Source: an uncultured Planctomycetia bacterium (GTDB lineage: Bacteria > Planctomycetota > UBA1135 > GCA-002686595). Taken from it: a stretch of 19,573 bases of DNA. The stretch spans positions 1 to 19,573 of the forward strand of contig CALKYE010000081.1 of the NCBI GenBank assembly GCA_938003765.1. Direction: 5' to 3'. Shown in pieces: positions 1 through 8,061 of the stretch (its first letter is position 1; each line of letters begins with the position of its first letter). Position numbers and translations under genes: made by a program. A model generated the notes under the pieces. That model was not told the origin of the DNA. It did not search any database and saw nothing but the letters and a program-made list of their open reading frames with translations.

Positions 1-226
1 AAGGCTGCGTCGGATCCATCGGCGTCGGATCGAGCTGCGAGAACTCGACCCGCACCGCCACGGCTGCGGGCGCGTCGCGCGGGCGCGGAGGGACGTTCCT
101 CTTTCGCGCGAGCGGCGCTGTCGGACGAGTTCAACTCCGCTGCTCACGGTTATCGTCGTCGACTCGCGTCGCGAGCGGCGAACGGCCGTTGTCGCGCCGC
201 TCTCCGGCCGTCGAAGGATCCCCTCC
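1..226. other. Left-edge region upstream of the Xaa-Pro peptidase gene
   Basis: No gene is supported here. On the minus strand an open frame enters after a TGA at 133-131 and runs off the left edge. Its end, from a possible GTG at 61, reads like protein (VAVRVEFSQLDPTPMDPTQP), so the 5' end of a divergent gene is possible. It is too short to identify and has no ribosome-binding site at a convincing distance. The plus strand presumably carries the promoter of the gene at 227, but I see no clear -35/-10 pair. Confidence 0.3.
214..218 (+). promoter_or_regulatory. Ribosome-binding site of the Xaa-Pro peptidase gene
   Basis: AAGGA lies 8 nt before the ATG at 227. This supports that start, which is also the one that gives a proper signal peptide. 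Confidence 0.6.
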
Positions 227-2083
227 ATGCCGCGCAGCGCCTGTTCTCCGTCCCTGGTTCGCTCCGTTGTTCTCGTCTGTGGCCTCACCGCGAGCGTCGC
301 CTCCGCGCAGTCGCGCGAGAAAGCGGCGCCGGTGTTCGCGAACGGCGAAGCGCAGGTCGTCGAGGCCTTCAAGGGCTCGAAGAACTGGATCCAGCACGAT
401 CTGTGGGTCGAGACCTCGTTCGACTCCGATGGCGATGGAGAGCCGGATCGCGTGCACGTCGACGTCACGCGGCCAGCGCAGACCGAGAGCGAAGGGCTCA
501 AGGTCGCGGTGGTCTACGAATCGAGCCCGTACTTCTCGGGGATCGGATCCGACGACAAGCAGTACTTCTGGAACCCGCGCCAGGAGCTCGGCGCTCCGCC
601 GCCGAAGCGCAATCCGATGCCGCCCGTCGCGGGCGAGACCAAGCGTCCGGTCATGTCGCGCAGCCTGGTGAGCTACTGGGTCCCGCGCGGCTTCGCGGTG
701 GTGCACTCGGCTTCACCCGGCACCGGGCTCTCAGAGGGTTGTCCGACCATCGGCGGAGACAACGAGACGCTCGCGCCCAAGGCCGTGATCGATTGGCTCA
801 ACGGTCGCGCGAAGGGCTACACCGCGCCCGACGGAGGCGACGAGGTGCGCGCGACGTGGTGCACGGGCAAGGTCGCGATGCTCGGCACGTCGTACAACGG
901 CACGCTCGCTCTCGCGGCGGCGACGACGGGCGTCGACGGACTCGAAGTGGTCGTGCCCGACGCGCCCAACACCTCGTACTACCACTACTACCGCTCCAAC
1001 GGCCTCGTGCGGCATCCCGGCGGCTACATGGGCGAAGACATCGACGTGCTGTACGACGCGATCAACAGCGGCGACCCGGCGCGGCGCGAGTGGTGCAACG
1101 AGAACGTGCGCGACAAGCTCCTGCTCGGCGGCCACGACCGGGTGAGCGGGGACTACAACGCGTTCTGGCGCAGCCGCGACCTCGTCCACGCGCTCGGCGG
1201 CGTGAAGTGCGCCGTGTTCCTCTCGCACGGGTTGAGCGACTGGAACGTGATGCCGAGCCACTCGATCCGGATCTTCGAGGCGCTCGAAGCGCTCGGCGCG
1301 AAGCCCTCGCTGTACCTGCACCAAGGCGGACACGGCGGGCTCCCTCCGCTGGAGATGTTGAACCGCTGGTTCTCGCACTACCTCTACGGCGAGCCGAACG
1401 GCGTCGAAGAGCAGCCGCGCGCGTGGATCGTGCGCGAAGACGGCTCGCGCTCGGCGCCGACGGGCTACGCGACCTACCCGCATCCCGAGGCGACGATCGT
1501 GACGCTGCACCTGCGGAAGGGCGGCGAAGCGTGCGGCTCACTCGCGCGCACGCCCGCTGTCGGTCAAGGCGCGGAGTCGCTCGTCGACGACGTCGCGATC
1601 AGCGGCGCCAAGTTGGCCGCTGCGGAGCGCTCACCGCACCGTCTGCTGTACGCGACCGATGAGTTGAAGGCGCCGCTGCATCTGTCCGGGGCGCCGCGCG
1701 TGCGATTGCGGCTGAGCTGCGACCGCGCGGCCGCGAACCTGTCGGTGTGGCTCGTGACGTTGCCTTGGACGGAATCCAAGGGCGGACTCGCGAGCGTCGT
1801 CACGCGCGGCTGGGCCGATCCGCAGAATGCGAGCTCGCTCGACGAGAGCCGGCCGCTCGAGCCGGGCAAGTTCTACGAGCTCGCCTTCGCGCTCGAGCCC
1901 GACGATCAGATCGTGCCCGCCGGGAAGCGTCTGGCGCTGATGGTGTTCTCGAGCGACCGCGACTTCACGCTGTGGCCTGACGCGGGCGCGAAGCTCACGC
2001 TCGACCTCGACGGCGCGGCGCTCGAACTGCCGGTCGTCGGCGGCGAGGCTGCGCTCGCGGCGGCGCTCGGCGAGAGCAAGTGA
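227..2083 (+). CDS. Secreted Xaa-Pro dipeptidyl-peptidase (S15/CocE family)
   Basis: The 618-residue product is an alpha/beta-hydrolase of peptidase family S15. These enzymes release X-Pro dipeptides from N-termini; the wider CocE/NonD group also contains esterases. Residues 1-28 form a signal peptide ending at ...SVASAQ. The nucleophile elbow is GTSYNG with Ser222. It is followed by a long stretch typical of PepX-type enzymes (ATTGVDGLEVVVPDAP, then the NGLVRHPGGYMGEDIDVL region). Asp338 in SDWNV and His369 in HQGGHGG complete the probable catalytic triad. The C-terminal part, from about residue 425, has the jelly-roll pattern of the PepX_C domain. The start is set by an AAGGA site. It stands alone on the plus strand and converges on the M64 gene, with 10 nt between the stops. 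Family assignment is strong. Strict X-Pro specificity is inferred from the resemblance to PepX rather than to cocaine-esterase-like members. Confidence 0.88.
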   Translation: MPRSACSPSLVRSVVLVCGLTASVASAQSREKAAPVFANGEAQVVEAFKGSKNWIQHDLWVETSFDSDGDGEPDRVHVDVTRPAQTESEGLKVAVVYESSPYFSGIGSDDKQYFWNPRQELGAPPPKRNPMPPVAGETKRPVMSRSLVSYWVPRGFAVVHSASPGTGLSEGCPTIGGDNETLAPKAVIDWLNGRAKGYTAPDGGDEVRATWCTGKVAMLGTSYNGTLALAAATTGVDGLEVVVPDAPNTSYYHYYRSNGLVRHPGGYMGEDIDVLYDAINSGDPARREWCNENVRDKLLLGGHDRVSGDYNAFWRSRDLVHALGGVKCAVFLSHGLSDWNVMPSHSIRIFEALEALGAKPSLYLHQGGHGGLPPLEMLNRWFSHYLYGEPNGVEEQPRAWIVREDGSRSAPTGYATYPHPEATIVTLHLRKGGEACGSLARTPAVGQGAESLVDDVAISGAKLAAAERSPHRLLYATDELKAPLHLSGAPRVRLRLSCDRAAANLSVWLVTLPWTESKGGLASVVTRGWADPQNASSLDESRPLEPGKFYELAFALEPDDQIVPAGKRLALMVFSSDRDFTLWPDAGAKLTLDLDGAALELPVVGGEAALAAALGESK

Positions 2084-2093
2084 CGCGCGCCGG

Positions 2094-2504
2094 TCAGTTG
2101 CCGATCACGAACGAGATGCCGTTCGAGAGTCCGACGGTGAAGCTCGCGCTCGGGTCGCGGTACCACCACTGACCGTAGACCGTGGCGCCGGCGACGAGGT
2201 TCGCGTCGACACCTGACTGGATGCGCGCGTTGAAGTCGTAGCTGTACGCGCCCGAGCAGTAGTCAGGCGGCGGGAAGCCTCCGGAGCCCTGCGGCGCCGT
2301 GCGACGGGTCGGCGGCTGGACGCACAGCGTGCCGCCCTGGAACGGCGAGTTCTTCGGCGCGTAGCCGTAGAACAGCAGGCCGTTCTTGAAGGGCACGACG
2401 TCGAAGCAGCGCACGTCGAACGGGCTCGCCGAGCTCACCGACGGCGCGCCGGTCCAGCCGACGGACGGGACGCAGCCGTCGCTGTTGAGCTTGCCTGCGC
2501 AGTA
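2094..2504 (-). other. Shared C-terminal module, copy 1 (M64 peptidase)
   Basis: Residues 426-561. It opens YCAGKLNSDGC and contains GLLFYG, PFQGGTLCV, CSGAYSYDFNA and WYRDP, ending LSNGISFVIGN. The four invariant cysteines are 427, 436, 486 and 508. Its function is unknown. Confidence 0.85.
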
Positions 2505-3779
2505 GCTCGAGACGATGCCCGGAACGTCGATGGTCCACTCGCGCGTCTCGCTCATCCACTGCGCGCGCGCGGCCTCGTCGCGCACGAGGTTGGTGTTGTC
2601 GACGACGGTGACTCCGATCGTGTGCAGTCCGGGCTGCAGCCCCAGCGACGCGACGTCGAGGCTCGACCCGGTGGCGCCGGGGATCGCCACGCCGTTGCGC
2701 GTCCACTGCACGGTCAACGCGTGCGACACCGGATCCACGGGATCGACGTTGAGCGTCGTGTTCGGCGGGTACGTCCCGGCCGGCGTCGCGGAGTCGATCG
2801 GATCGACGGTGCGGTAGAAGTAGATGACGAACTGCTCGGTGTTCACCTGCTCGAACGGACGGCCGAGGTTGCGCATCTTCGAGTCGTTCGTCGGTCGGTA
2901 CAGGCCGAACTGGCTGTAGCCGGCGCCCTCGAAGGTCGACACGCCGCCCGTTCCGATCCAGCGCCACCACTTCGACTGCGTCGAGCTCATCGCCGCCGAA
3001 ACGAGCGTGCTGATGTTCCTCTGTCCGGGCTCGCCGCCGCCGTAGGTCGTCGGACCGCCGTAGTCGTACTCGTCGGCGAGCTTGGCGAAGGAGTGGCCGA
3101 ACTCGTGCAGCGCGATCTCGAGCGCCGCGCCGTTGGCCGCGGCCAAGGTGCCGAGGTTGTTCGACGGATAGCCGACGCCGCCGTACTTGGTCGAGTTGGC
3201 CAGCGCGAGCACCTGATCGCGCTGCGGCGCCGAGCCCGCTTCGGTGATCGCCTTGTTGACGTTGACGCACAGCGCGCGCTCGACGCCGTTGCACCAAAAG
3301 CCCATGTCGAGCGCGGTGTTCTTGAGCACGCCCTGCGTCGGATCGTTGTCGACGCCCTGATCCACCGAGACCACGTCGACGCGGTGCACGTTGAAGAACG
3401 TCTTGTAGTTCGACAGCGGCGGCTGCAGGAAGAAGTTGTTCACCAGGCTCGAGCAGTGCGACGCGTACGCGCCCAGGTCCTGCGAGCGGTAGCCGTCGCC
3501 GACGAGCACGATGTCGATGCGGTTGGTCGGCGGGCCGTTGCTCAGGATCGTCGTCGACGGCGCCTCGGTCGGCGGCCCGATCTCGCCGACCTGCTCGAGC
3601 AGCGGCGAGCCGGGGATGACCACGATCTGGCCGCCCTTGAGGACGCCGTTCTCGAGGTAGTCGTAGTAGAGGAACGGCCGCTCGGCGTCGGCGCGCGCCT
3701 CTTGGGCGGCGGGGCTCGCTTGGAGCGCTGACGGGGCGAGGCTGGTGAGTGCGGCGAGGGCGATCGAAGGCGTGAGCAT
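2094..3779 (-). CDS. Secreted M64 (IgA peptidase-type) metallopeptidase with shared C-terminal domain
   Basis: The 561-residue product is a zinc endopeptidase of family M64, named after bacterial IgA peptidases; most members have unknown substrates. The chosen ATG at 3779 opens directly on a signal peptide (MLTPSIALAALTSLAPSALQ). The longer frame back to 3890 adds an unlikely Arg-rich leader. The catalytic domain runs from about residue 85 (NRIDIVLVGDGY) to 345. It contains HEFGHSFAKLADEY, with His225, Glu226 and His229 as zinc and catalytic residues and Asp236-Glu237 in the family's DEY motif. Residues 345-425 look like an Ig-like beta-sandwich (QWTRNG, PGLHTIGVTVVD). Residues 426-561 are the C-terminal module shared with three other proteins here, with an extra Cys458. 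It is the last gene of the minus-strand run, 59 nt after the gamma-glutamyltransferase. No clear ribosome-binding site is seen. Confidence 0.87.
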   Translation of the reverse strand: MLTPSIALAALTSLAPSALQASPAAQEARADAERPFLYYDYLENGVLKGGQIVVIPGSPLLEQVGEIGPPTEAPSTTILSNGPPTNRIDIVLVGDGYRSQDLGAYASHCSSLVNNFFLQPPLSNYKTFFNVHRVDVVSVDQGVDNDPTQGVLKNTALDMGFWCNGVERALCVNVNKAITEAGSAPQRDQVLALANSTKYGGVGYPSNNLGTLAAANGAALEIALHEFGHSFAKLADEYDYGGPTTYGGGEPGQRNISTLVSAAMSSTQSKWWRWIGTGGVSTFEGAGYSQFGLYRPTNDSKMRNLGRPFEQVNTEQFVIYFYRTVDPIDSATPAGTYPPNTTLNVDPVDPVSHALTVQWTRNGVAIPGATGSSLDVASLGLQPGLHTIGVTVVDNTNLVRDEAARAQWMSETREWTIDVPGIVSSYCAGKLNSDGCVPSVGWTGAPSVSSASPFDVRCFDVVPFKNGLLFYGYAPKNSPFQGGTLCVQPPTRRTAPQGSGGFPPPDYCSGAYSYDFNARIQSGVDANLVAGATVYGQWWYRDPSASFTVGLSNGISFVIGN

Positions 3780-3838
3780 GGGGCGCTGGGACGAGCGGCG
3801 GGGCGGATTTGTTCGCACCACCGTGGCAGTTGGCCGAC

Positions 3839-5572
3839 TCAGCGTCCTGCTGGGCGCCCGCCCTTGCGCGGATCGCTCGCGGCCTCCCAACCCGTCGCGT
3901 GGCGCGCGCGGCGAATCAATTGAACCACGCCCACGTCACTCGTGGCCTCGAGCTCGTGTCCGCGTGCGCGCGCCGCGTCCAGCGCTTCCCGATCCATTTC
4001 GCGCTCGTGCCGCAGGCGATTGGGCGACCACTGGTGATGCCAGCGCGGCCGCGCCAGCGCCTCGCTCGCCGAAAGATCGAACACGAGCACGCTCACCAGC
4101 GCCTGGACGGTCCCCGAGATGATGCGCGGGCCGCCCGAGGCCCCCGCGACGGCGAGCACTTCGCCGCGCTCGTCGAAGGCGATCGTGGGCGTCATCGACG
4201 ACAGCGGGCGCTTGCCGGGCGCAGGCAGGTTGTCGTCGCTCTGGCGCAGCCCGAACGCGTTGGGCGCGCCGCGCCGCGTCGTGAAGTCGTCCATCTCGTC
4301 GTTCAGGAGGAACCCGAAGCCGGGGACCTCGAGCCACGAGCCGAAGGCGAGGTTGATGGTCTCGGTGCACGCGACCGCGCCGCCGGATGCGTCGACCACC
4401 GATACGTGGCTCGTCCCGCTGTCGTCGCGCGGCGCGCTCGCCCAGCCGTAGTGCTCCGGCGCGTGCGTGCGTTCGAGGTCGATGGCGTTCGCGCGGCGGG
4501 CCAACATCGAGCGCTCGAGCAGCGCGGTCAGCGGCAGGGCGACGAAGGCCGGATCGGCGAGGTGGCGCGCGCGGTCGGCGAAGCTGTGCTTCATCGACTC
4601 GATCCACAGGTGCGTGAAGTCCGCGTTCCACGGGCGCGTGAGGTCGACCCGCTCGCGAGCGGCCGAAAGCGTCGCGAAGCACTGCGCGATGACGACACCG
4701 CCGCTGGAGGGCGGAGGCATCGTGTGCAGCGTGCGGTCTTCGATCTCGACGCGCAGCGGCTCGGTGCGCGCCACGCGGTAGCCGTCGAGGTCCGCCTGCG
4801 CGAGCACGCCTCCGTCGCGCGCGATCGCGTCGACGAGCGCCCGCGCGAGCTCGCCTTCGTAGAAACCGGCGCGGCCGTGCAGCGCGATCAGCTCGAGCGC
4901 GCGCGCCTGCTCGGGATTGACGATGCGCTCGCCGACGCGCAGCGCGCCGCGTCGCAGCAGCCGTTCGAACAGGAACGGGAAGCGTTCTTGGAGCGCGGGC
5001 TCTGCGGCGAACTTCTCGGCCGTCTCGCGCGCCGCTCCGACGTAGGCCTCGTCGGCGATGAAGCCCTCGCGTGCGGCGCGAATCGCTGGCTCGAGCACGA
5101 GCGCGCGATCGAGCGTTCCGAAGGTCTCCAGAGCCGTGAGCAGCCCGGCGACGGTCCCGGGAGTCGCGACCGCGGCGCCGCCGATGCGGCTGTCGCGCTC
5201 GTCGCGCGTCTCGTAGAAGTCGGGGCCGACGGCGCCTGGACACGTCTCGCGGTAGTTGAGCGCGACGTCGACGGCGCCCGCGCGCGGGTGCGACGGCAGG
5301 TGGATCACCATGAAGCCGCCGCCGCCGATGCCGCACGACTGTGGCCGCACGACCGACAGGCAGAACGAGGCCGCGACCGCCGCGTCCACGGCGTTTCCGC
5401 CGCGCGCGAGCATCTCGGCGCCTGCCAGCGAGGCCAGCGGGTGGTCCGCCGCGACGGCCTCGCGTTCGAACTCGTGCGCGAACTGGGGCGCGAGCTGCGC
5501 GCCCGCTTCTCGACGCGGCTCGTGCGCGCACGACGCGCACACGGCGAGCGCGAGAAGCGTCGCGCGCGTCAC
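3839..5572 (-). CDS. ggt: Gamma-glutamyltransferase / glutathione hydrolase
   Basis: This N-terminal-nucleophile hydrolase cleaves or transfers the gamma-glutamyl group of glutathione and related peptides. At 577 residues it is close to the usual length of about 580. The GTG start at 5572 is set by GAGGAG 8 nt upstream and overlaps the TGA of the cytochrome gene (GTGA). The N-terminus has a short export signal (TRATLLALAVCASC); Cys15 could be lipidated, but the lipobox is poor. Family residues are visible: Arg108 in NYRETCPG binds the substrate carboxylate; Thr387 in DDSGTSHVSVVD is the autoprocessing and catalytic nucleophile; Ser458-Ser459 lie in PLSSMTPT; and GASGGPRII forms the oxyanion-hole glycines. 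Cleavage before Thr387 would give a 191-residue small subunit, as expected. A much longer open frame back to 6472 is a shadow over the cytochrome gene. The enzyme is probably active outside the cytoplasm. Its stop is 59 nt before the M64 gene. Confidence 0.93.
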   Translation of the reverse strand: MTRATLLALAVCASCAHEPRREAGAQLAPQFAHEFEREAVAADHPLASLAGAEMLARGGNAVDAAVAASFCLSVVRPQSCGIGGGGFMVIHLPSHPRAGAVDVALNYRETCPGAVGPDFYETRDERDSRIGGAAVATPGTVAGLLTALETFGTLDRALVLEPAIRAAREGFIADEAYVGAARETAEKFAAEPALQERFPFLFERLLRRGALRVGERIVNPEQARALELIALHGRAGFYEGELARALVDAIARDGGVLAQADLDGYRVARTEPLRVEIEDRTLHTMPPPSSGGVVIAQCFATLSAARERVDLTRPWNADFTHLWIESMKHSFADRARHLADPAFVALPLTALLERSMLARRANAIDLERTHAPEHYGWASAPRDDSGTSHVSVVDASGGAVACTETINLAFGSWLEVPGFGFLLNDEMDDFTTRRGAPNAFGLRQSDDNLPAPGKRPLSSMTPTIAFDERGEVLAVAGASGGPRIISGTVQALVSVLVFDLSASEALARPRWHHQWSPNRLRHEREMDREALDAARARGHELEATSDVGVVQLIRRARHATGWEAASDPRKGGRPAGR

Positions 5573-7242
5573 TTCAACTTCTCCTCGAAGGCCGAGGGGT
5601 CGGCCCAGAACTCCTTCGGGCAGTTCGGACAGCAGAACCCGACCACTTTGGTCCCGAAGACCACGGCGTACTTGGGGTTCACCGGGCTGCCCGACACGGG
5701 GCACGTGCTGTTCACCGGCGCGAGCGCGGTGGGGAGCGCTTCTGCGCCCGGCAACGGCGCGTCGCTGGTGAACTTGATCTCGCCCTCGGACTCGAGCGCG
5801 GTGGCCGCCGGCTCGTCGCCGAGCTCGAGCGCGAGTCCGGGACGCGCTTCGACGAGCGCCTGGGCGCCGCCCGGCGTGACGCGCGTGCTCCACAGCACGA
5901 TCCGCTCGAGCTTGCCGAGCTTGGTGAGCGCTTGGAGGCCCGCATCGCTCACCGCGGTCTGCGCGAGGATCAACTCGCGCAGCTCCGCAGCGTTGGCGAG
6001 GTGCGCCACGCCTGCGTCGGTCACGCCCGTCGCACGCAGGTCGAGCCGGCGCAGGTGCGGCATCCGCGCGGCGAGCTCGGCGCTCGCGTCGGTGACCTTC
6101 GTGCGCGCCAGCGACAGCTCGGCGATGTGATCGAGCAGCGGTTCGAGCAGCTCGCGCGCCCGCGCGTCGTCGATGTCCGCCGCGGGCGCGGCGAAGTCGA
6201 TCCACAGCAGCGGGTCGTCCTGGGAAACGGGCTGCACGTGCGCGAGCCGCGCGCGCAGGGCCTCGAGCGCAGCCGGCGGCGGCTCGGCGCGGAGCTCTCG
6301 CGCACTCACCGGGCTCGGCGCGCTCGACTGTGCGTTGGAATTCGCCGAGGCGGGCGCCGCGGCTTCGACCGGCGCAGCGGGGAGCTCGATGCGGCCTTCG
6401 AACGGCGCACCCGCAGCGATCCAGGCCTCGATCTGCGCGATGCGCGCCGCGCTGGGCTGCGGCTTGTCCCACGGGGGCATGTGCTCTTCGTCGTCGATCG
6501 GCAGGCGCATGCGCTCGAGGAGCAGGCTCCCCGCCGCGTCGCCCGCGACGAACGCGGGTCCGCTCGCGCCGCCGCGCTCGAGCCCCTCGCGCGTGTGCAT
6601 CGTCAATCGACCCTTGCGCTTGCTCTCGCCGTGACAGCCCGTGCAGCTCTCCGCGAAGAAGGGCGCGATGTGCTCTTCGAAGGTCGAGAGCGTCGACGCG
6701 ACCGGCGGCGCGCTCGGTTCAGCGTCCTCGGATCCCGCAACAGGCTGCGCAGGCGCCGGCGCAGTCACCTCGTTCGCAGGCGCCGGTTGAGCGCGGTCGA
6801 CGGCCTTCTCCTCAGCGCGGCGCTCGAGCGGCGCGAAGAGGAACTCGTCGCCGTGCGTGATGCTCCCGCCGAGGTGGCCCGCAACGCCGATGAGCGCGAG
6901 CGCGACCACGATCGCTCCGCGCAGCATTCCGCGTCGCTCTTCCTTCTTCGCCAGGCGACCGATGAGCACGCACACGGCGAAGAACGCCAACGCGAAGTTG
7001 CGGTGCCGATCGGCGAGCGCCTCGGGGTAGCCGCCTTCCTGTTCGAGCAGCAGCCCCGTCGCGATGGCGAGCGCAGCCGACACCTGCGTGAGCAGGGCGA
7101 GCGTCGAGATCACGCTCAACGGCGGCGGCGTGCGGCGCAGGACCCCGAGGAATTCGAGCGCCGCGAGTGCGGCGATCAACCCGATGGGCAGGTGCAAGAG
7201 GAGCGGGTGGAACCGCCCTGCTACGGCGAGGAGTTCGTTCAC
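5569..7242 (-). CDS. Membrane-anchored planctomycete-type cytochrome c / LRR / metal-binding protein
   Basis: The 557-residue product has four parts. Residues 1-135 are a membrane region with the DUF2231-like FHPLLLHLPIGL motif and about four hydrophobic segments. Residues 178-280 are a planctomycete-type c-type cytochrome domain (PSCyt1-like), with haem site Cys200-Thr-Gly-Cys203-His204 and MPPWDKPQ as a plausible distal methionine region. Residues 310-470 are leucine-rich repeats of the ribonuclease-inhibitor type (HLRRLDLRATGVTDAGVAHL). Residues 510-557 are a YHS/TRASH-like cysteine cluster (C514 in CPVSG; C537, C538 and C541 in CCPNC). The role is probably extracytoplasmic electron transfer or metal handling; the substrate is unknown. 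The start is a GTG, because an in-frame TAG lies only 9 nt upstream (7251-7249). It follows the DUF1801 gene by 30 nt and overlaps the next gene by 4 nt, so the three probably form an operon. Confidence 0.85.
   Translation of the reverse strand: MNELLAVAGRFHPLLLHLPIGLIAALAALEFLGVLRRTPPPLSVISTLALLTQVSAALAIATGLLLEQEGGYPEALADRHRNFALAFFAVCVLIGRLAKKEERRGMLRGAIVVALALIGVAGHLGGSITHGDEFLFAPLERRAEEKAVDRAQPAPANEVTAPAPAQPVAGSEDAEPSAPPVASTLSTFEEHIAPFFAESCTGCHGESKRKGRLTMHTREGLERGGASGPAFVAGDAAGSLLLERMRLPIDDEEHMPPWDKPQPSAARIAQIEAWIAAGAPFEGRIELPAAPVEAAAPASANSNAQSSAPSPVSARELRAEPPPAALEALRARLAHVQPVSQDDPLLWIDFAAPAADIDDARARELLEPLLDHIAELSLARTKVTDASAELAARMPHLRRLDLRATGVTDAGVAHLANAAELRELILAQTAVSDAGLQALTKLGKLERIVLWSTRVTPGGAQALVEARPGLALELGDEPAATALESEGEIKFTSDAPLPGAEALPTALAPVNSTCPVSGSPVNPKYAVVFGTKVVGFCCPNCPKEFWADPSAFEEKLK
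5581..5586 (-). promoter_or_regulatory. Ribosome-binding site deciding the GTG start of ggt
   Basis: On the minus strand the sequence is GAGGAG, 8 nt before the GTG at 5572, inside the last codons of the cytochrome gene. It decides between this start and the far longer shadow frame, and points to translational coupling. Confidence 0.7.
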
Positions 7243-7272
7243 GGCGGCCTACTATGCCAAGCGCGCGCGGCG

Positions 7273-7662
7273 CTACTTCAGTCGTTCCAGGCGGCCTTTG
7301 CGCTTGACGATGTTCTTGTAGTCCCACTGCACGTCGCGCGCCTCCGCGAGCCAGCGGCGCAGGAGCTTCACGTCGACCTCGTCCGCGGACGTGTAGCGCG
7401 CCTCGGCGGCCTTGAACGAGCCCTCCTTCGCGAGGCCGTCGGTCTCGAACGACTGGCCGCTCCAGAACAACAGGCGCACGCAGCTCTTGAGCTTGCTGTA
7501 GCCGACGATCGGGTTGTCGTCGAGGAACCACACCGGGTGCGCGTGCCAGATCTTGTTCAGCGCGTCGGGCAGGCTGCGATCGATCTCCTTCGCCAGCAGG
7601 GCGCAGATCGCGCGGTCCGCGGGCGCTTGCGCGCTGTTGTACTTCTCGACGTCGGTGTGCAT
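7273..7662 (-). CDS. DUF1801 (YdhG-like) domain protein
   Basis: The 129-residue cytoplasmic protein has no signal peptide. It matches the DUF1801/YdhG-like pattern: an early helix of ALLAKEIDRSLPDALNKIWHAHPVWFL type, a glycine turn (NPIVGYSK), then VRLLFWSGQSF and a C-terminal helix ending KRKGRLERLK. The biochemical function of the family is not known. The ATG at 7662 is chosen because the longer frame to 7854 adds an unstructured Ala/Arg-rich leader; no clear ribosome-binding site is seen at either. It is the first gene of the minus-strand run, with its stop 30 nt before the GTG of the cytochrome gene, so it may be co-transcribed. Nothing ties it functionally to that neighbour. Confidence 0.8.
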   Translation of the reverse strand: MHTDVEKYNSAQAPADRAICALLAKEIDRSLPDALNKIWHAHPVWFLDDNPIVGYSKLKSCVRLLFWSGQSFETDGLAKEGSFKAAEARYTSADEVDVKLLRRWLAEARDVQWDYKNIVKRKGRLERLK

Positions 7663-8061
7663 GGGGCGAATCGAAAGCTGCGGAAACGTGGGCCTCGGCT
7701 GCGCTTCGCGCGCGTGCTCGTCGAGCCGCACCGACCAGGTCGTCGAGGGTCGAATGTCGCGAGCCGCGGCCGCGCAGCCGGCCATTGTGCTGGGATTCGC
7801 GAGTGCGCGCATCCACGCGACTCGCGCGATTCGCGCGCGGCCTGTCGCTCGCACGCCCCGGAGAGGCTCGCGTTCGCCAAGTGACCTCGCGCGCTACACA
7901 GCTCCTCACACCGAGCTTGCCCGCAGACGCGGAGAGGCGGCGTTCCTTTCGCTGTTCGAGGCGGTAGCGGGGCTCTCCCGCGATTCACCCCCGCGAGCGG
8001 ACGGCGCTGATACCCTGCCGACGACCTCGCGCTCGCCGATCCCCGCCGGAGTTTTGCGCCC
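7663..8061. other. Divergent intergenic region
   Basis: These 399 bases separate a minus-strand and a plus-strand start, so promoters for both directions should lie here. I see no convincing sigma-70-type pair. A GC-rich palindrome (CGCGCGA, one base, TCGCGCG) lies at 7823-7837 and could be an operator or simply composition. CGGAG at 8047-8051 is a plausible ribosome-binding site 10 nt before the ATG at 8062. The open frames crossing this stretch have low-complexity Arg/Ala-rich translations and are not called. Confidence 0.5.

Noticed and set aside
1..133. A partial minus-strand gene leaving the left edge
   Set aside because: Only about 20 residues after a possible GTG are visible. They look protein-like, but start and family cannot be supported.
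3839..6472. An 877-codon minus-strand open frame that would add about 300 residues to the gamma-glutamyltransferase
   Set aside because: The extra part overlaps the cytochrome/LRR gene in another frame and is Arg/Ala-rich without domains. GAGGAG plus GTG at 5572 and the export signal mark the true start.
7823..7837. CGCGCGA/TCGCGCG palindrome as an operator
   Set aside because: It is made only of alternating CG-type bases in a CG-rich region, so chance is a sufficient explanation.
7663..7854. An N-terminal extension of the DUF1801 protein to 7854
   Set aside because: It adds 64 residues of Ala/Arg-rich sequence outside the domain. The ATG at 7662 begins right at the domain.
3809..7884. Long plus-strand open frames opposite the minus-strand operon (773 and 847 codons)
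   Set aside because: Their translations are Arg/Ala/Glu-rich mirror products of GC-rich codons, with no domain or ribosome-binding site. The minus-strand genes have clear family motifs.
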